From Hyphomicrobiales bacterium (lineage in GTDB: Bacteria > Pseudomonadota > Alphaproteobacteria > Rhizobiales > Xanthobacteraceae), in the NCBI GenBank assembly GCA_003133345.1, contig PKXB01000107.1:22727-29050 (forward strand): a stretch of DNA of 6,324 nucleotides, written 5' to 3'. The translations under genes and the position numbers were made by a program. This document shows positions 1 through 5,710 of this stretch, piece after piece (the first letter of the stretch is position 1; every line of letters begins with the position of its first letter). The notes under the pieces are model-generated. The model was not told where the DNA came from. It worked only from the letters and a program-made list of their open reading frames with translations, and searched no databases.

Positions 1-1
1 G

Positions 2-358
2 GAGATTCTGACTTCCTGGCCGCTGAATCGGTATCCGCAATTCATTGCCCGAAGTGAAAAATTTATAACCCGATACGGCGTGGCAAGCGTCTTTCTTGCG
101 CGCTTTACGGCCGTCGTCCGCGCCTTTGTGCCGTTAGTATCCGGCATCCTCCAAATGTCGCCGCGACAGTTTTATGCGGCAAATATCTTGTCGGCACTCA
201 TTTGGGCACCTGCTCATGTGTTCCCTGGTGTGCTGCTCGCAATGGCACTCCGATTAGCCGGCGCAAGCACAGAGCAGCGCGTAATTCTCGTGATCGCGGG
301 GTTGATTGCTGCGACTTTTATCATCTTTGCCGCACGCTCGTACTTCAAGGCTAAGTGA
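2..358 (+). CDS. DedA/VTT-family membrane protein, C-terminal part (5' end outside window)
   Basis: The frame is open from base 2 and encodes the last 118 residues of an integral membrane protein; the start lies before the window. The GTG at position 80 is probably internal, because the residues before it (FITRYG just upstream) continue the family pattern. The core segment ARF-x3-VRAFVPLVSG followed by M-x3-FYAANILSALIW and a PG pair matches the conserved arginine-containing re-entrant region of DedA/VTT proteins, which are thought to move or scramble lipids in the inner membrane and depend on the proton motive force. Two long hydrophobic stretches follow, the last ending in a short basic tail (RSYFKAK). 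Wording such as NILSALIWAPAH resembles the DedA part of DedA-PAP2 phosphatase proteins, but no PAP2 domain follows here. The family assignment is firm; the substrate is unknown. Confidence 0.85.
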   Translation, partial: EILTSWPLNRYPQFIARSEKFITRYGVASVFLARFTAVVRAFVPLVSGILQMSPRQFYAANILSALIWAPAHVFPGVLLAMALRLAGASTEQRVILVIAGLIAATFIIFAARSYFKAK

Positions 359-603
359 CCTTGCATGATCTAACGGCACCCCATCGACCATTTACCGTGT
401 GCGTGCCTACGGCCTTCTCAATCGATCGGAACTGCGATAAAAACTTGCTGCGGGGCGCGAGGCGCCATGAGCACCGAAAGTACCATTGGAAACGGCGGAA
501 ACCGACTTGAGCCGCACCGTTTGCGCGCGGGGGTACTAGGCGAAAGCGCAGAAATGCAGCCTCTAACATCAATCGCCAATAAAAGATTTTTGCAGGAGGG
601 CGA
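359..603. other. Intergenic region upstream of the cyclic-nucleotide-binding gene
   Basis: These 245 bases separate the DedA-like gene from the next gene on the same strand. I see no convincing coding sequence. The region holds a short hairpin at 454-466 (GGCGC, loop GAG, GCGCC) without a following T-run, so it is not a standard intrinsic terminator. Near the 3' end comes an AT-rich stretch (about 570-590), then the AGGAGG Shine-Dalgarno sequence at 594-599. A promoter for the downstream block must lie here or further upstream, but no -35/-10 pair stood out. Confidence 0.5.
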
Positions 604-1506
604 ATGAATAGCCAATATCTAGATATGGCTGCAATATTAAACCGCTTTTTAGACCGTGCAGCACAAAATCTTACAATCGAAAAGCTGCTGATTCAACTTC
701 ATCTTGATCCCAGCAATATTACGTTCGACGCGATATTCCACCGGCTGGTCGAAATCGTGCTGGTCAACATTACTATTCCAAATATGTGCGCCCTGATCGC
801 TGCGGGTTTCTATGCGGCAACTTTTCTGATGCGAACGATGGTGCCGCTGCGCGTTTTCGGCATCCTCAGCGCTTTGTTCTTCATGGCCTATGGTGCGCTG
901 GGTGGAGCGATCACGACCTTTTTGATGTATTTATGTTTGTTGCCCATCAACAGCGTGCGTCTTTACCAGATTGTCAAACTCGTCAAGAAAGCACGGATCG
1001 CGGTGCAAGGCGATCTGGCAGTGGACTGGCTCAAGCCGTTCATGGACAAGCGCACCTACCGCAAAGGCGACATCCTGTTTCGCAAAGGGCAGGTCGCCAA
1101 AGAGATGTTCCTCACCACCACCGGAAAATATCTGGTGACTGAAATTGGCGTTGAACTTCCGCCGGGACGTCTGGTGGGAGAACTTGGCTTTCTCACGCCC
1201 AACAACAAACGAACGGCGACAGTCGAATGCATTGAAGATGGAGCGGTGCTGACCATCAGCTATGACCGGCTGCTCGAGGTCTACTTTGGCTACCCGGACT
1301 TCGGCTATTATTTTCTCCGCCTCGCCGCCGATCGCCTTCTGCAAAACAATGCGCGCCTCGAAGCAACCATTGAACAGTACAAAGCCAAGCTGCAAGCAGC
1401 CGGCGTAGACACGAGTGGAGCCGCTCCCACGCTCGGCGCAACTGCGCCGGACACAACGGCACCGGCGCCTCCGGCAGATTCGAACGGCTCGGGCGGCAAG
1501 TCCTAG
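604..1506 (+). CDS. Membrane-anchored cyclic nucleotide-binding domain protein
   Basis: This 300-residue protein is probably an inner-membrane sensor of a cyclic nucleotide. ATG 604 is preceded by AGGAGG at 594-599, four bases away, so the start is well supported. Residues 1-50 look amphipathic. About 55-116 contain two or three hydrophobic segments ending in LLPINSVRL, a layout seen in Popeye-like and related alphaproteobacterial proteins. Residues about 140-250 form a cyclic nucleotide-binding domain. Its phosphate-binding cassette, VGELGFLTPNNKRTATV, keeps G192, E193 and R203 at the same ten-residue E-to-R spacing as E. coli CRP. There is no helix-turn-helix, so it is not a CRP-type regulator. 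The C-terminal 35 residues are rich in Ala, Pro, Thr and Gly and probably disordered. The first 400 bases look AT-richer than the neighbouring genes. The next gene starts six bases after the stop, in the same frame, which suggests co-translation. The ligand (cAMP or cGMP) is not determined. Confidence 0.85.
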   Translation: MNSQYLDMAAILNRFLDRAAQNLTIEKLLIQLHLDPSNITFDAIFHRLVEIVLVNITIPNMCALIAAGFYAATFLMRTMVPLRVFGILSALFFMAYGALGGAITTFLMYLCLLPINSVRLYQIVKLVKKARIAVQGDLAVDWLKPFMDKRTYRKGDILFRKGQVAKEMFLTTTGKYLVTEIGVELPPGRLVGELGFLTPNNKRTATVECIEDGAVLTISYDRLLEVYFGYPDFGYYFLRLAADRLLQNNARLEATIEQYKAKLQAAGVDTSGAAPTLGATAPDTTAPAPPADSNGSGGKS

Positions 1507-2031
1507 GCGACGATGGCAACGGAAACGACTGGGTCTGAGGAACCCGGCAAGGACGCTTCGATCGTGGCGAATGAAGCGGCTTCGCCTGATGTGACCGAGA
1601 CGCATCCGGACGACCGCCGTGCACGCGCGGTGAAATTGGTCGAACGCTTCTCTTTGTGGTCTGGGGCTGCCGGACTTATTCCGGTGCCGTTCGTCGACCT
1701 GGCAGCCATCGGCGGCGTCCAAATTCAAATGCTCCGCCGCATTTCGCAAATCTACGGCGTTCCATTCGCCGAAAACCGAGGCAAAGCGCTCATAGCCAGC
1801 CTGGCAGGATCGATGATCCCGGCGAGCAGTGGGATAGGAGCCGCGAGCATACTAAAAAGCGTGCCATTAGTTGGAACGGCTATTAGCGCGATTGCGATGC
1901 CGGCACTGTCTGCCGGCGCTACTTACGCGATCGGGATGACTTTCATCCAGCACTTTGCCTCGGGTGGGACACTGCTTGATTTCAACCCACGGCATTATCG
2001 CGGGTTCATCAAAGCTCAGAAGGAAATGTGG
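1408..2031 (+). repeat. Duplicated segment, copy A (tail of CNBD gene plus DUF697 gene)
   Basis: The segment matches 3070-3621 in order and orientation. It covers the last 33 codons of the cyclic-nucleotide-binding gene (DTSG-x-x-P-x-LGA-x-APD-x-TAP), its stop codon, the six-base gap and nearly all of the DUF697 gene. Over the core (residues 36-173 against 64-201 of the other copy) I count 24 differences in 138 residues, about 83% identity. Many of the base changes are synonymous, so both copies have been kept under protein-level selection since an old duplication. Copy A carries about 17 extra codons after the ATG (roughly 1516-1566). Confidence 0.85.
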
Positions 2032-2085
2032 AGCACCCGATCGGGCGCCGCCCGCGCAGATGCTAAAAACGCTCCCGCCTCTTAA
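1513..2085 (+). CDS. DUF697/YcjF-like membrane protein, copy A
   Basis: This is a 190-residue protein of unknown function. Residues 1-35 are acidic and polar. Residues about 40-155 form the conserved core: VERFSLWSGAAGLIPVPFVD, then GGVQIQMLRRISQIYGVPF, then two hydrophobic Gly/Ala/Ser-rich segments (about 92-112 and 118-148, the second with AMPALSAGATYAIG). The aliphatic-Pro-x-Pro-x-x-D turn, the 'Q-x-x-M-x-x-x-I-x-x-x-Y-G' helix and the late ATYAIG segment match the DUF697 (YcjF) family, whose members are membrane proteins often near GTPases. The C-terminus after residue 174 is polar. ATG 1513 lies six bases after the TAG of the preceding gene and in the same frame. Its Shine-Dalgarno is weak (TAGG, overlapping the stop), so translation probably depends on ribosomes finishing the upstream gene. 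A close paralogue lies at 3019-3633. The DUF697 assignment is by motif memory; EcsC-type proteins are an alternative. Confidence 0.8.
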   Translation: MATETTGSEEPGKDASIVANEAASPDVTETHPDDRRARAVKLVERFSLWSGAAGLIPVPFVDLAAIGGVQIQMLRRISQIYGVPFAENRGKALIASLAGSMIPASSGIGAASILKSVPLVGTAISAIAMPALSAGATYAIGMTFIQHFASGGTLLDFNPRHYRGFIKAQKEMWSTRSGAARADAKNAPAS

Positions 2086-2211
2086 CCCAGCCCCTCCACA
2101 CGATCTGACATGAGCCAGGGAGCCGCGACGGCGACGACGAGTTCTTGACCGGGCATTGCTCCGGTTCGCCATGGAACTGCGATCGAATGGCCCGTTCAAC
2201 TCCCAAACACC

Positions 2212-2231
2212 GTTCGGGCTGGCGTCCGAAC
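2212..2231. repeat. Imperfect hairpin in the intergenic region
   Basis: GTTCGG at 2212-2217 pairs with CCGAAC at 2226-2231. The pairing can continue with a G-T and a C-G pair to a four-base loop (TGGC). No T-rich tract follows, so it does not fit an intrinsic terminator. It may be a transcript structure between copy A and parA, or chance. Confidence 0.35.
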
Positions 2232-2316
2232 CGCACGCTTCTATCGAGTAGGGAAGCCGGGAAACACGAATATTCACACCAATTCGGGCGCCACCCGGGG
2301 AATCCAGGCCAAGAAT

Positions 2317-2329
2317 CCGATAAGATCGG
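2317..2329. promoter_or_regulatory. Small palindrome upstream of the ParA gene, possible operator
   Basis: CCGAT, spacer AAG, ATCGG form a perfect 5-bp inverted repeat 48 bases before ATG 2378. Its position would suit an operator for autoregulation of the ParA gene, and some ParA proteins do repress their own operon. Those usually have an N-terminal DNA-binding extension, which this short ParA lacks. A 5-bp repeat is also easily found by chance, so the call is tentative. Confidence 0.25.
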
Positions 2330-2377
2330 TTGCAAGCGATTCGCCCTACGGAAACTCGGCAGAGAGGCAGGTGGGTG

Positions 2378-3022
2378 ATGCGGCAGATCATCACGGTTGC
2401 GACAATGAAAGGCGGCAGCGGCAAGAGCACGCTGGCGAGCTGCCTTGCGGTGCATTGGCACTTGTGCGGCCGGTCCTCGACCATCATCGATGCCGATCCG
2501 CAACGCTCGATCGCACGCCTCGCCGCGCGCGAAAAGGCGCTCGGCGGCGTGAAAGTGGTGGAGGACGCCACTGAGAACGCCTGGAAGACCGCGCGTAACC
2601 TCGCTTCGACCGGCCCGATTATCATCGACACCCCCGGCTTCCGCTCGCTGGCGACGCTCGCCTGCATCGCTGCGGCCGACTTCCTGCTGGTCCCCGTCAA
2701 GGCCTCGCCGCTCGACATCGACCGCATGCTCGATACGCTCAATTCGCTGCTCGAGGGCGACGAGGGCGAGCGGCGCTTCTTCCGCTGCGTGCTGACGCAG
2801 ACGACGCGGGATTCGGTGATTGCCAAACAGATCCGCGCCGAACTGATCGAGGCCGGTTTCCCGGTGCTCAAGAACGAGATGACCAACCGCGTCGGCTATG
2901 CGGAAGCCGCGCTCTGGGGCGCAACCCCGAGCCTGATCGAGCCGGCGGGGACCGCCGCCCGCGAAATCGCCGCCATTGCCGATGAGGTCGACAGCATCGT
3001 CGGCATCAGGCAAGCTGCGTGA
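2378..3022 (+). CDS. ParA/MinD-family ATPase (orphan, no ParB)
   Basis: This 214-residue protein is a P-loop ATPase of the ParA/MinD group, which form ATP-dependent dimers on DNA or membrane to position cargo. The deviant Walker A motif KGGSGKST (residues 11-18) includes the signature lysine K11 and P-loop K16. Walker A' is DADPQ (38-42), and Walker B is IIIDTPG with D84. The protein is near the minimal family length and has no N-terminal helix-turn-helix, as in small ParA types that position plasmids or protein complexes. I chose ATG 2378, preceded by AGGTGG three bases upstream. The frame extends back to a TTG at 2330, but that start lacks a ribosome-binding site. No ParB follows; instead the stop TGA (3020-3022) overlaps a GTG at 3019 of DUF697 copy B, indicating translational coupling. 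Codon use looks more GC-rich than the cyclic-nucleotide-binding gene. Its cargo is unknown; the DUF697 proteins are the obvious candidates by context. Confidence 0.88.
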   Translation: MRQIITVATMKGGSGKSTLASCLAVHWHLCGRSSTIIDADPQRSIARLAAREKALGGVKVVEDATENAWKTARNLASTGPIIIDTPGFRSLATLACIAAADFLLVPVKASPLDIDRMLDTLNSLLEGDEGERRFFRCVLTQTTRDSVIAKQIRAELIEAGFPVLKNEMTNRVGYAEAALWGATPSLIEPAGTAAREIAAIADEVDSIVGIRQAA

Positions 3023-3633
3023 CGATGAATAAGAAAAAGCTCCCAAGGGCGATTAGGCCGACCACCGCGGACACAAGCGGATTAGGCCCCGCGCTGGGTG
3101 CAGCTGCGCCAGATTCAACTGCACCGAGGGCGGGCAGCAAGTCGGAGGCGACGATGGAAAACGAAGCGGCTTCGGCTGACACGACCGAGATGACCCCGGA
3201 GCGTCGCCGCGCAATGGCGATGAAACTGGTCGAACGTTTCTCGTTATGGTCTGGAGCTGCCGGACTTATTCCGGTACCGTTCGTCGACTTGGCGGCCGTC
3301 GGCGGTGTGCAAATTCAAATGCTCCGCCGTATTTCGCAGATCTACGATGTTCCGTTTACCGAAAACCGGGGTAAATCGATCATCGCCGGCTTGGCAGGAT
3401 CGATGATCCCGGCCAGCAGTGCGATGGGAACCGCGAGCCTGATAAAGGGCTTGCCGTTGGTCGGCACGCTCGTCAGCGCGATTGCGATGCCGGCATTGTC
3501 TGCCGGCGCCACTTACGCGATCGGCATGGCTTTCATCCAGCATTTCTCTTCGGGTGGCACGCTGCTGGATTTCAAGCCCGGGTCTTATCACGAATTCATC
3601 AAAGCGCAGAAAGAGATGTGGCGCGGCCGGTGA
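3019..3633 (+). CDS. DUF697/YcjF-like membrane protein, copy B, with a fused N-terminal tail
   Basis: This is the paralogue of the protein at 1513-2085, up to 204 residues long. Residues about 64-202 carry the same core (VERFSLWSGAAGLIPVPFVD, QIQMLRRISQIY, AMPALSAGATYAIG), about 83% identical to copy A. Residues 18-45 correspond to the C-terminal tail of the upstream cyclic-nucleotide-binding protein, here read in frame because its TAG stop has become GAG. Three starts are possible: GTG 3019, overlapping the ParA stop; ATG 3025; or ATG 3154 (residue 46), the equivalent of the copy A start. ATG 3154 has a good GGAGG at 3144-3148, five bases away, and would give 159 residues. The first two lack a clear ribosome-binding site but could be coupled to ParA. 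Both forms might be made. The protein lacks the polar C-terminal extension of copy A. The TGA stop (3631-3633) directly abuts the stop of the opposing gene. Confidence 0.8.
   Translation: MTMNKKKLPRAIRPTTADTSGLGPALGAAAPDSTAPRAGSKSEATMENEAASADTTEMTPERRRAMAMKLVERFSLWSGAAGLIPVPFVDLAAVGGVQIQMLRRISQIYDVPFTENRGKSIIAGLAGSMIPASSAMGTASLIKGLPLVGTLVSAIAMPALSAGATYAIGMAFIQHFSSGGTLLDFKPGSYHEFIKAQKEMWRGR
3070..3621 (+). repeat. Duplicated segment, copy B (remnant CNBD tail plus DUF697 gene)
   Basis: This is the partner of 1408-2031. The tail part (DTSG-x-GPALGAAAPDSTAP) aligns with the end of the cyclic-nucleotide-binding protein, with a few codons deleted. The junction reads TCG GAG GCG ACG ATG, where copy A has TCC TAG GCG ACG ATG. 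After the ATG, about 17 codons present in copy A are missing, and alignment resumes at NEAAS. Upstream of 3070 similarity is lost or very weak (possibly the KxKL region of the coiled segment), so the duplication is truncated close to the ParA stop. Confidence 0.8.
3144..3148 (+). promoter_or_regulatory. Internal GGAGG ribosome-binding site of copy B
   Basis: GGAGG lies five bases before ATG 3154, the start equivalent to that of copy A. In copy A the same bases read CTAGG and contain the stop of the preceding gene. The site therefore bears directly on whether copy B is translated as a 159-residue protein, as the longer fusion, or as both. Confidence 0.55.
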
Positions 3634-4686
3634 CTAGCGGATCGGCGGCGCATACAGAATCCCGCCGGCATTCCACAATTGATTGAGGCCGCGCGGAATG
3701 CCGAGCTTCGAGCCGGTGCCGACATTGCGCTCATAGACCTCGCCATAATTTCCAACGCGGCGAATAATCCGCACCGCCCAGTCCTTGGTGAGGCCTAGTC
3801 CTTCGCCATACTCACCTTCGGTGCCGACAAAGCGCATGACATCCGGTTTCTTGGATTTGAGCGCGGTATCGATATTCTTCGAAGTAATTCCGAGTTCTTC
3901 GGCGTTGAGCATCGCAAATAGCGTCCACTTCACGATCAGCAGCCAGTCGTCGTCCTTTTGCCGCACCACCGGCGCCAGCGGCTCCTTCGAAATGACGTCC
4001 GGCAAGATGACGTGGTCGCCCGGCTTGGCGAGCTTCTGGCGCAGCGCATAAAGTTGCGAGATGTCGGCGGTCAGCGTGTCGCATTCGCCGGTTTCATAGG
4101 CCTTGAAGACGTCGTCCACTTTGCCGAATTTAACTTGCTCATATTTGATGTTGTTGGCGCGGAAATAGTCGTCGAGGTTCAGCTCGGTGGTCGTGTCCGA
4201 CTGGACGCAGACCTTGCTTCCATTCAGGTCCAGGGCGGAGTCGATCTTGCGCGCCTTCGGCACCATGAAACCCTGGCCGTCGTAGTACGACACCCCCGCG
4301 AAATGCAGGGCGTAGTCTGTTTCGCGCGATATGGTCCAGGTCGAGTTGCGCGCCAGCACATCGACCTTGCGTTTTTGTAGCTCGGTAAACCGTTCCTTGG
4401 CATCGAGCGGAATGAATTTGACCTTGCCCGGATCGTCAAAAATCGCCGCCGCGATGGCACGGCAGAAATCGACGTCGAATCCCGACCAGTTTCCTTTTTC
4501 GTCAACGCTTGAGAACCCCGGCAACCCGGTGTTGACGCCGCAGAACACCGCGTCCCTGCGAATCGTCCGCTTGAGCGTTTTGGTATCGTAGCGATCGTAA
4601 GCGAAAGCGGCCGCTGCGACCGCAATGGCGATCGCGCAGCCAATCAACAGGCCGGATCGAAAATTCAGCGCGAATAGTTTCGGCAT
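3634..4686 (-). CDS. AapJ-like amino-acid ABC transporter substrate-binding protein (orphan)
   Basis: This is a periplasmic binding protein (SBP family 3, the general L-amino-acid type) that would capture polar amino acids and deliver them to an ABC permease. It has 350 residues from ATG 4686, close to the usual AapJ length. A signal peptide covers residues 1 to about 29, with a basic start and a hydrophobic run to AFA. The mature part begins with VFCGVNTGLPGFSSVDEKG. GFDVDFCRAIAAAI (69-82) fits the family 3 signature pattern, and the protein ends in GGILYAPPIR, a typical AapJ ending. I prefer ATG 4686 because GGAG lies seven bases upstream; an in-frame ATG at 4719 would add 11 residues that spoil the signal peptide. 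No permease or ATPase genes adjoin, so it must use a transporter encoded elsewhere or act in sensing. It lies 61 bases downstream of the L,D-transpeptidase on the same strand, possibly in one transcript. Its TAG stop abuts the stop of DUF697 copy B. Confidence 0.92.
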   Translation of the reverse strand: MPKLFALNFRSGLLIGCAIAIAVAAAAFAYDRYDTKTLKRTIRRDAVFCGVNTGLPGFSSVDEKGNWSGFDVDFCRAIAAAIFDDPGKVKFIPLDAKERFTELQKRKVDVLARNSTWTISRETDYALHFAGVSYYDGQGFMVPKARKIDSALDLNGSKVCVQSDTTTELNLDDYFRANNIKYEQVKFGKVDDVFKAYETGECDTLTADISQLYALRQKLAKPGDHVILPDVISKEPLAPVVRQKDDDWLLIVKWTLFAMLNAEELGITSKNIDTALKSKKPDVMRFVGTEGEYGEGLGLTKDWAVRIIRRVGNYGEVYERNVGTGSKLGIPRGLNQLWNAGGILYAPPIR

Positions 4687-4747
4687 GCTCTCGCTCCAAC
4701 GCGCAACATCGAAACACATCGTCTCATCAACGGCCGGTACATCACGA

Positions 4748-5359
4748 TCACAATTCAGGTTGCTGCCGGACGATCACTTTGGTCCCGACTGGAATGCGGT
4801 CGTACAGATCGATGACATCGGGATTGATCAGGCGGAAACATCCGGACGACACCGCCGTTCCGATGGTCTGCGGCGCATTGGTGCCGTGGATGCGATAGAC
4901 GGTATTGCCGAGGTAAAGCGCGCGCGCCCCCAGCGGATTGCCGGGCCCACCGGCCATGAAGCGCGGCAGATAAGGTTGGCGCTCGATCATTTCGTGCGGC
5001 GGTATCCAGTCTGGCCATTCTTGCTTGCGGGTGATGCGCAGCAGCCCCTGCCATTGAAAGCCATCGCGGCCAACGCCGATGCCATAACGGATCGCGCGCC
5101 CATTGGGCTGGATCACATAAAGGAACCGTTCGGACGTATGAACAATGATCGTGCCGGGGGCCTCACTGGTGCGATAGGACACCATCTGGCGCGCAAACTC
5201 AGGCGACAGCTCTTCATCGGCCGCGTCGGGAATCAGTCCCGGCTGATCGCCCTTGTCAACTTGCGCAAGCGCGTGCGGCATCGGCATGGCGAGCGACGCC
5301 ACGAGGATGATCTGGATGCAGAAGCAGAAACGAATCAGCAGCATCTGGGAATTCCGCAT
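4748..5359 (-). CDS. L,D-transpeptidase (YkuD domain), exported
   Basis: This periplasmic enzyme would form 3-3 peptidoglycan cross-links or attach proteins to peptidoglycan, through an active-site cysteine. From ATG 5359 it has 203 residues. A signal peptide (1-32) has the hydrophobic run LLIRFCFCIQIILVASLA and a likely ALA/Q cleavage site. The YkuD domain spans about 68-198, opening with GTIIVHTSERFLYVI. The catalytic segment is HGTN (158-161), then SSGCFRL (171-177) with Cys174 and Arg176; the usual SHGC is SSGC here. The domain ends with IPVGTKVIV. The frame runs upstream to a TTG at 5443, but the added 28 residues are polar and would precede the signal peptide, so I place the start at 5359 or the ATG at 5344. 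None of these has a good ribosome-binding site. The gene points away from the cyclase remnant and towards the AapJ-like gene. Confidence 0.92.
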   Translation of the reverse strand: MRNSQMLLIRFCFCIQIILVASLAMPMPHALAQVDKGDQPGLIPDAADEELSPEFARQMVSYRTSEAPGTIIVHTSERFLYVIQPNGRAIRYGIGVGRDGFQWQGLLRITRKQEWPDWIPPHEMIERQPYLPRFMAGGPGNPLGARALYLGNTVYRIHGTNAPQTIGTAVSSGCFRLINPDVIDLYDRIPVGTKVIVRQQPEL

Positions 5360-5428
5360 TGGAATTGAGGCGATATTCGATCTGGAACTAGCCGACGCCT
5401 CATCCGTGAACCCAATCAAAGCTGACTT

Positions 5429-5710
5429 ATGTCGGATCGGCAAGCGCCAACCGGCGAGTTTATGGCACCCGCAAGGGTCGTATACTCAGTGCCGGTTTCA
5501 TTCTCACAGGAATTTGCGCTTGATCAGGCCGTCAACATCGCCGCCCGCGTCCAGAGCCTTGTCGACTCACGCGCGATCTTTGCGACCAAATCCGTGGTGG
5601 AAAATTCGCAAGTGTCGAAGATGTTGGAGGCGAGCAAGCTCAAGCTGACCGAACAGGCCGCGGCCCTGCGCGGCGCCGCGGACAGAATGACGGTTTATCA
5701 AATTCTCTGA
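5429..5710 (+). pseudogene. C-terminal remnant of a class III adenylate/guanylate cyclase
   Basis: The 93-codon frame encodes the last part of a class III nucleotide cyclase. QAVNIAARVQSL (33-44) contains the transition-state pair N36 and R40 (N-x3-R), followed by IFATKSVV and a final ALRG-x5-TVYQIL (79-93), the usual end of these catalytic domains. Everything before about residue 33 is missing: the metal-binding aspartates, the substrate-selecting residues and any sensor domain. The preceding 30 residues match nothing I know, and ATG 5429 has no ribosome-binding site. The simplest reading is a gene truncated by deletion or rearrangement just upstream, with the fragment not making an active enzyme. 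The reading frame itself is undamaged to the stop, so the truncation may be recent. The first bases overlap sequence immediately upstream of the opposing L,D-transpeptidase. Confidence 0.65.

Larger units (their letters stand above)
2086..2377. other. Intergenic region before the ParA gene
   Basis: These 292 bases separate DUF697 copy A from the ParA-family gene. The short open frames here have no ribosome-binding sites and resemble nothing I recognise. A hairpin can form at 2212-2231 (GTTCGG and CCGAAC, extended by a G-T and a C-G pair, loop TGGC), without a T-run. A compact inverted repeat lies at 2317-2329, about 50 bases before the ParA start. The region is long enough to hold a promoter for parA and DUF697 copy B, so the four-gene block may be two transcription units rather than one. 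Confidence 0.5.

Noticed and set aside
454..466. GC-rich hairpin as a terminator of the DedA-like gene
   Set aside because: The stem is only 5 bp and no T-run follows on either strand.
2173..2196. GGAAC, 15 bases, CGTT resembling an alphaproteobacterial general-stress (EcfG) promoter
   Set aside because: The spacer is one base or more shorter than the usual 16-17, and the short motif is easily met by chance. Without transcription data it is not callable.
2145..2378. Small plus-strand open frame of 77 codons in the region before ParA
   Set aside because: It has no ribosome-binding site, a composition like non-coding DNA and no recognisable motif.
1867..3046. Long open frames on the minus strand (about 330 codons) opposite DUF697 copy A and ParA
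   Set aside because: They are shadows of the GC-rich plus-strand genes: Arg/Ser/Ala-rich translations with no domain resemblance, overlapping well-supported genes.
1408..3633. Direct repeat as the boundaries of a transposon carrying ParA
   Set aside because: The repeats are diverged protein-coding copies with no terminal inverted repeats, target duplications or transposase; gene duplication explains them better.
5458..5486. TATACT at 5481-5486 as a -10 box
   Set aside because: No acceptable -35 hexamer lies 16-18 bases upstream, and the downstream frame is a remnant.
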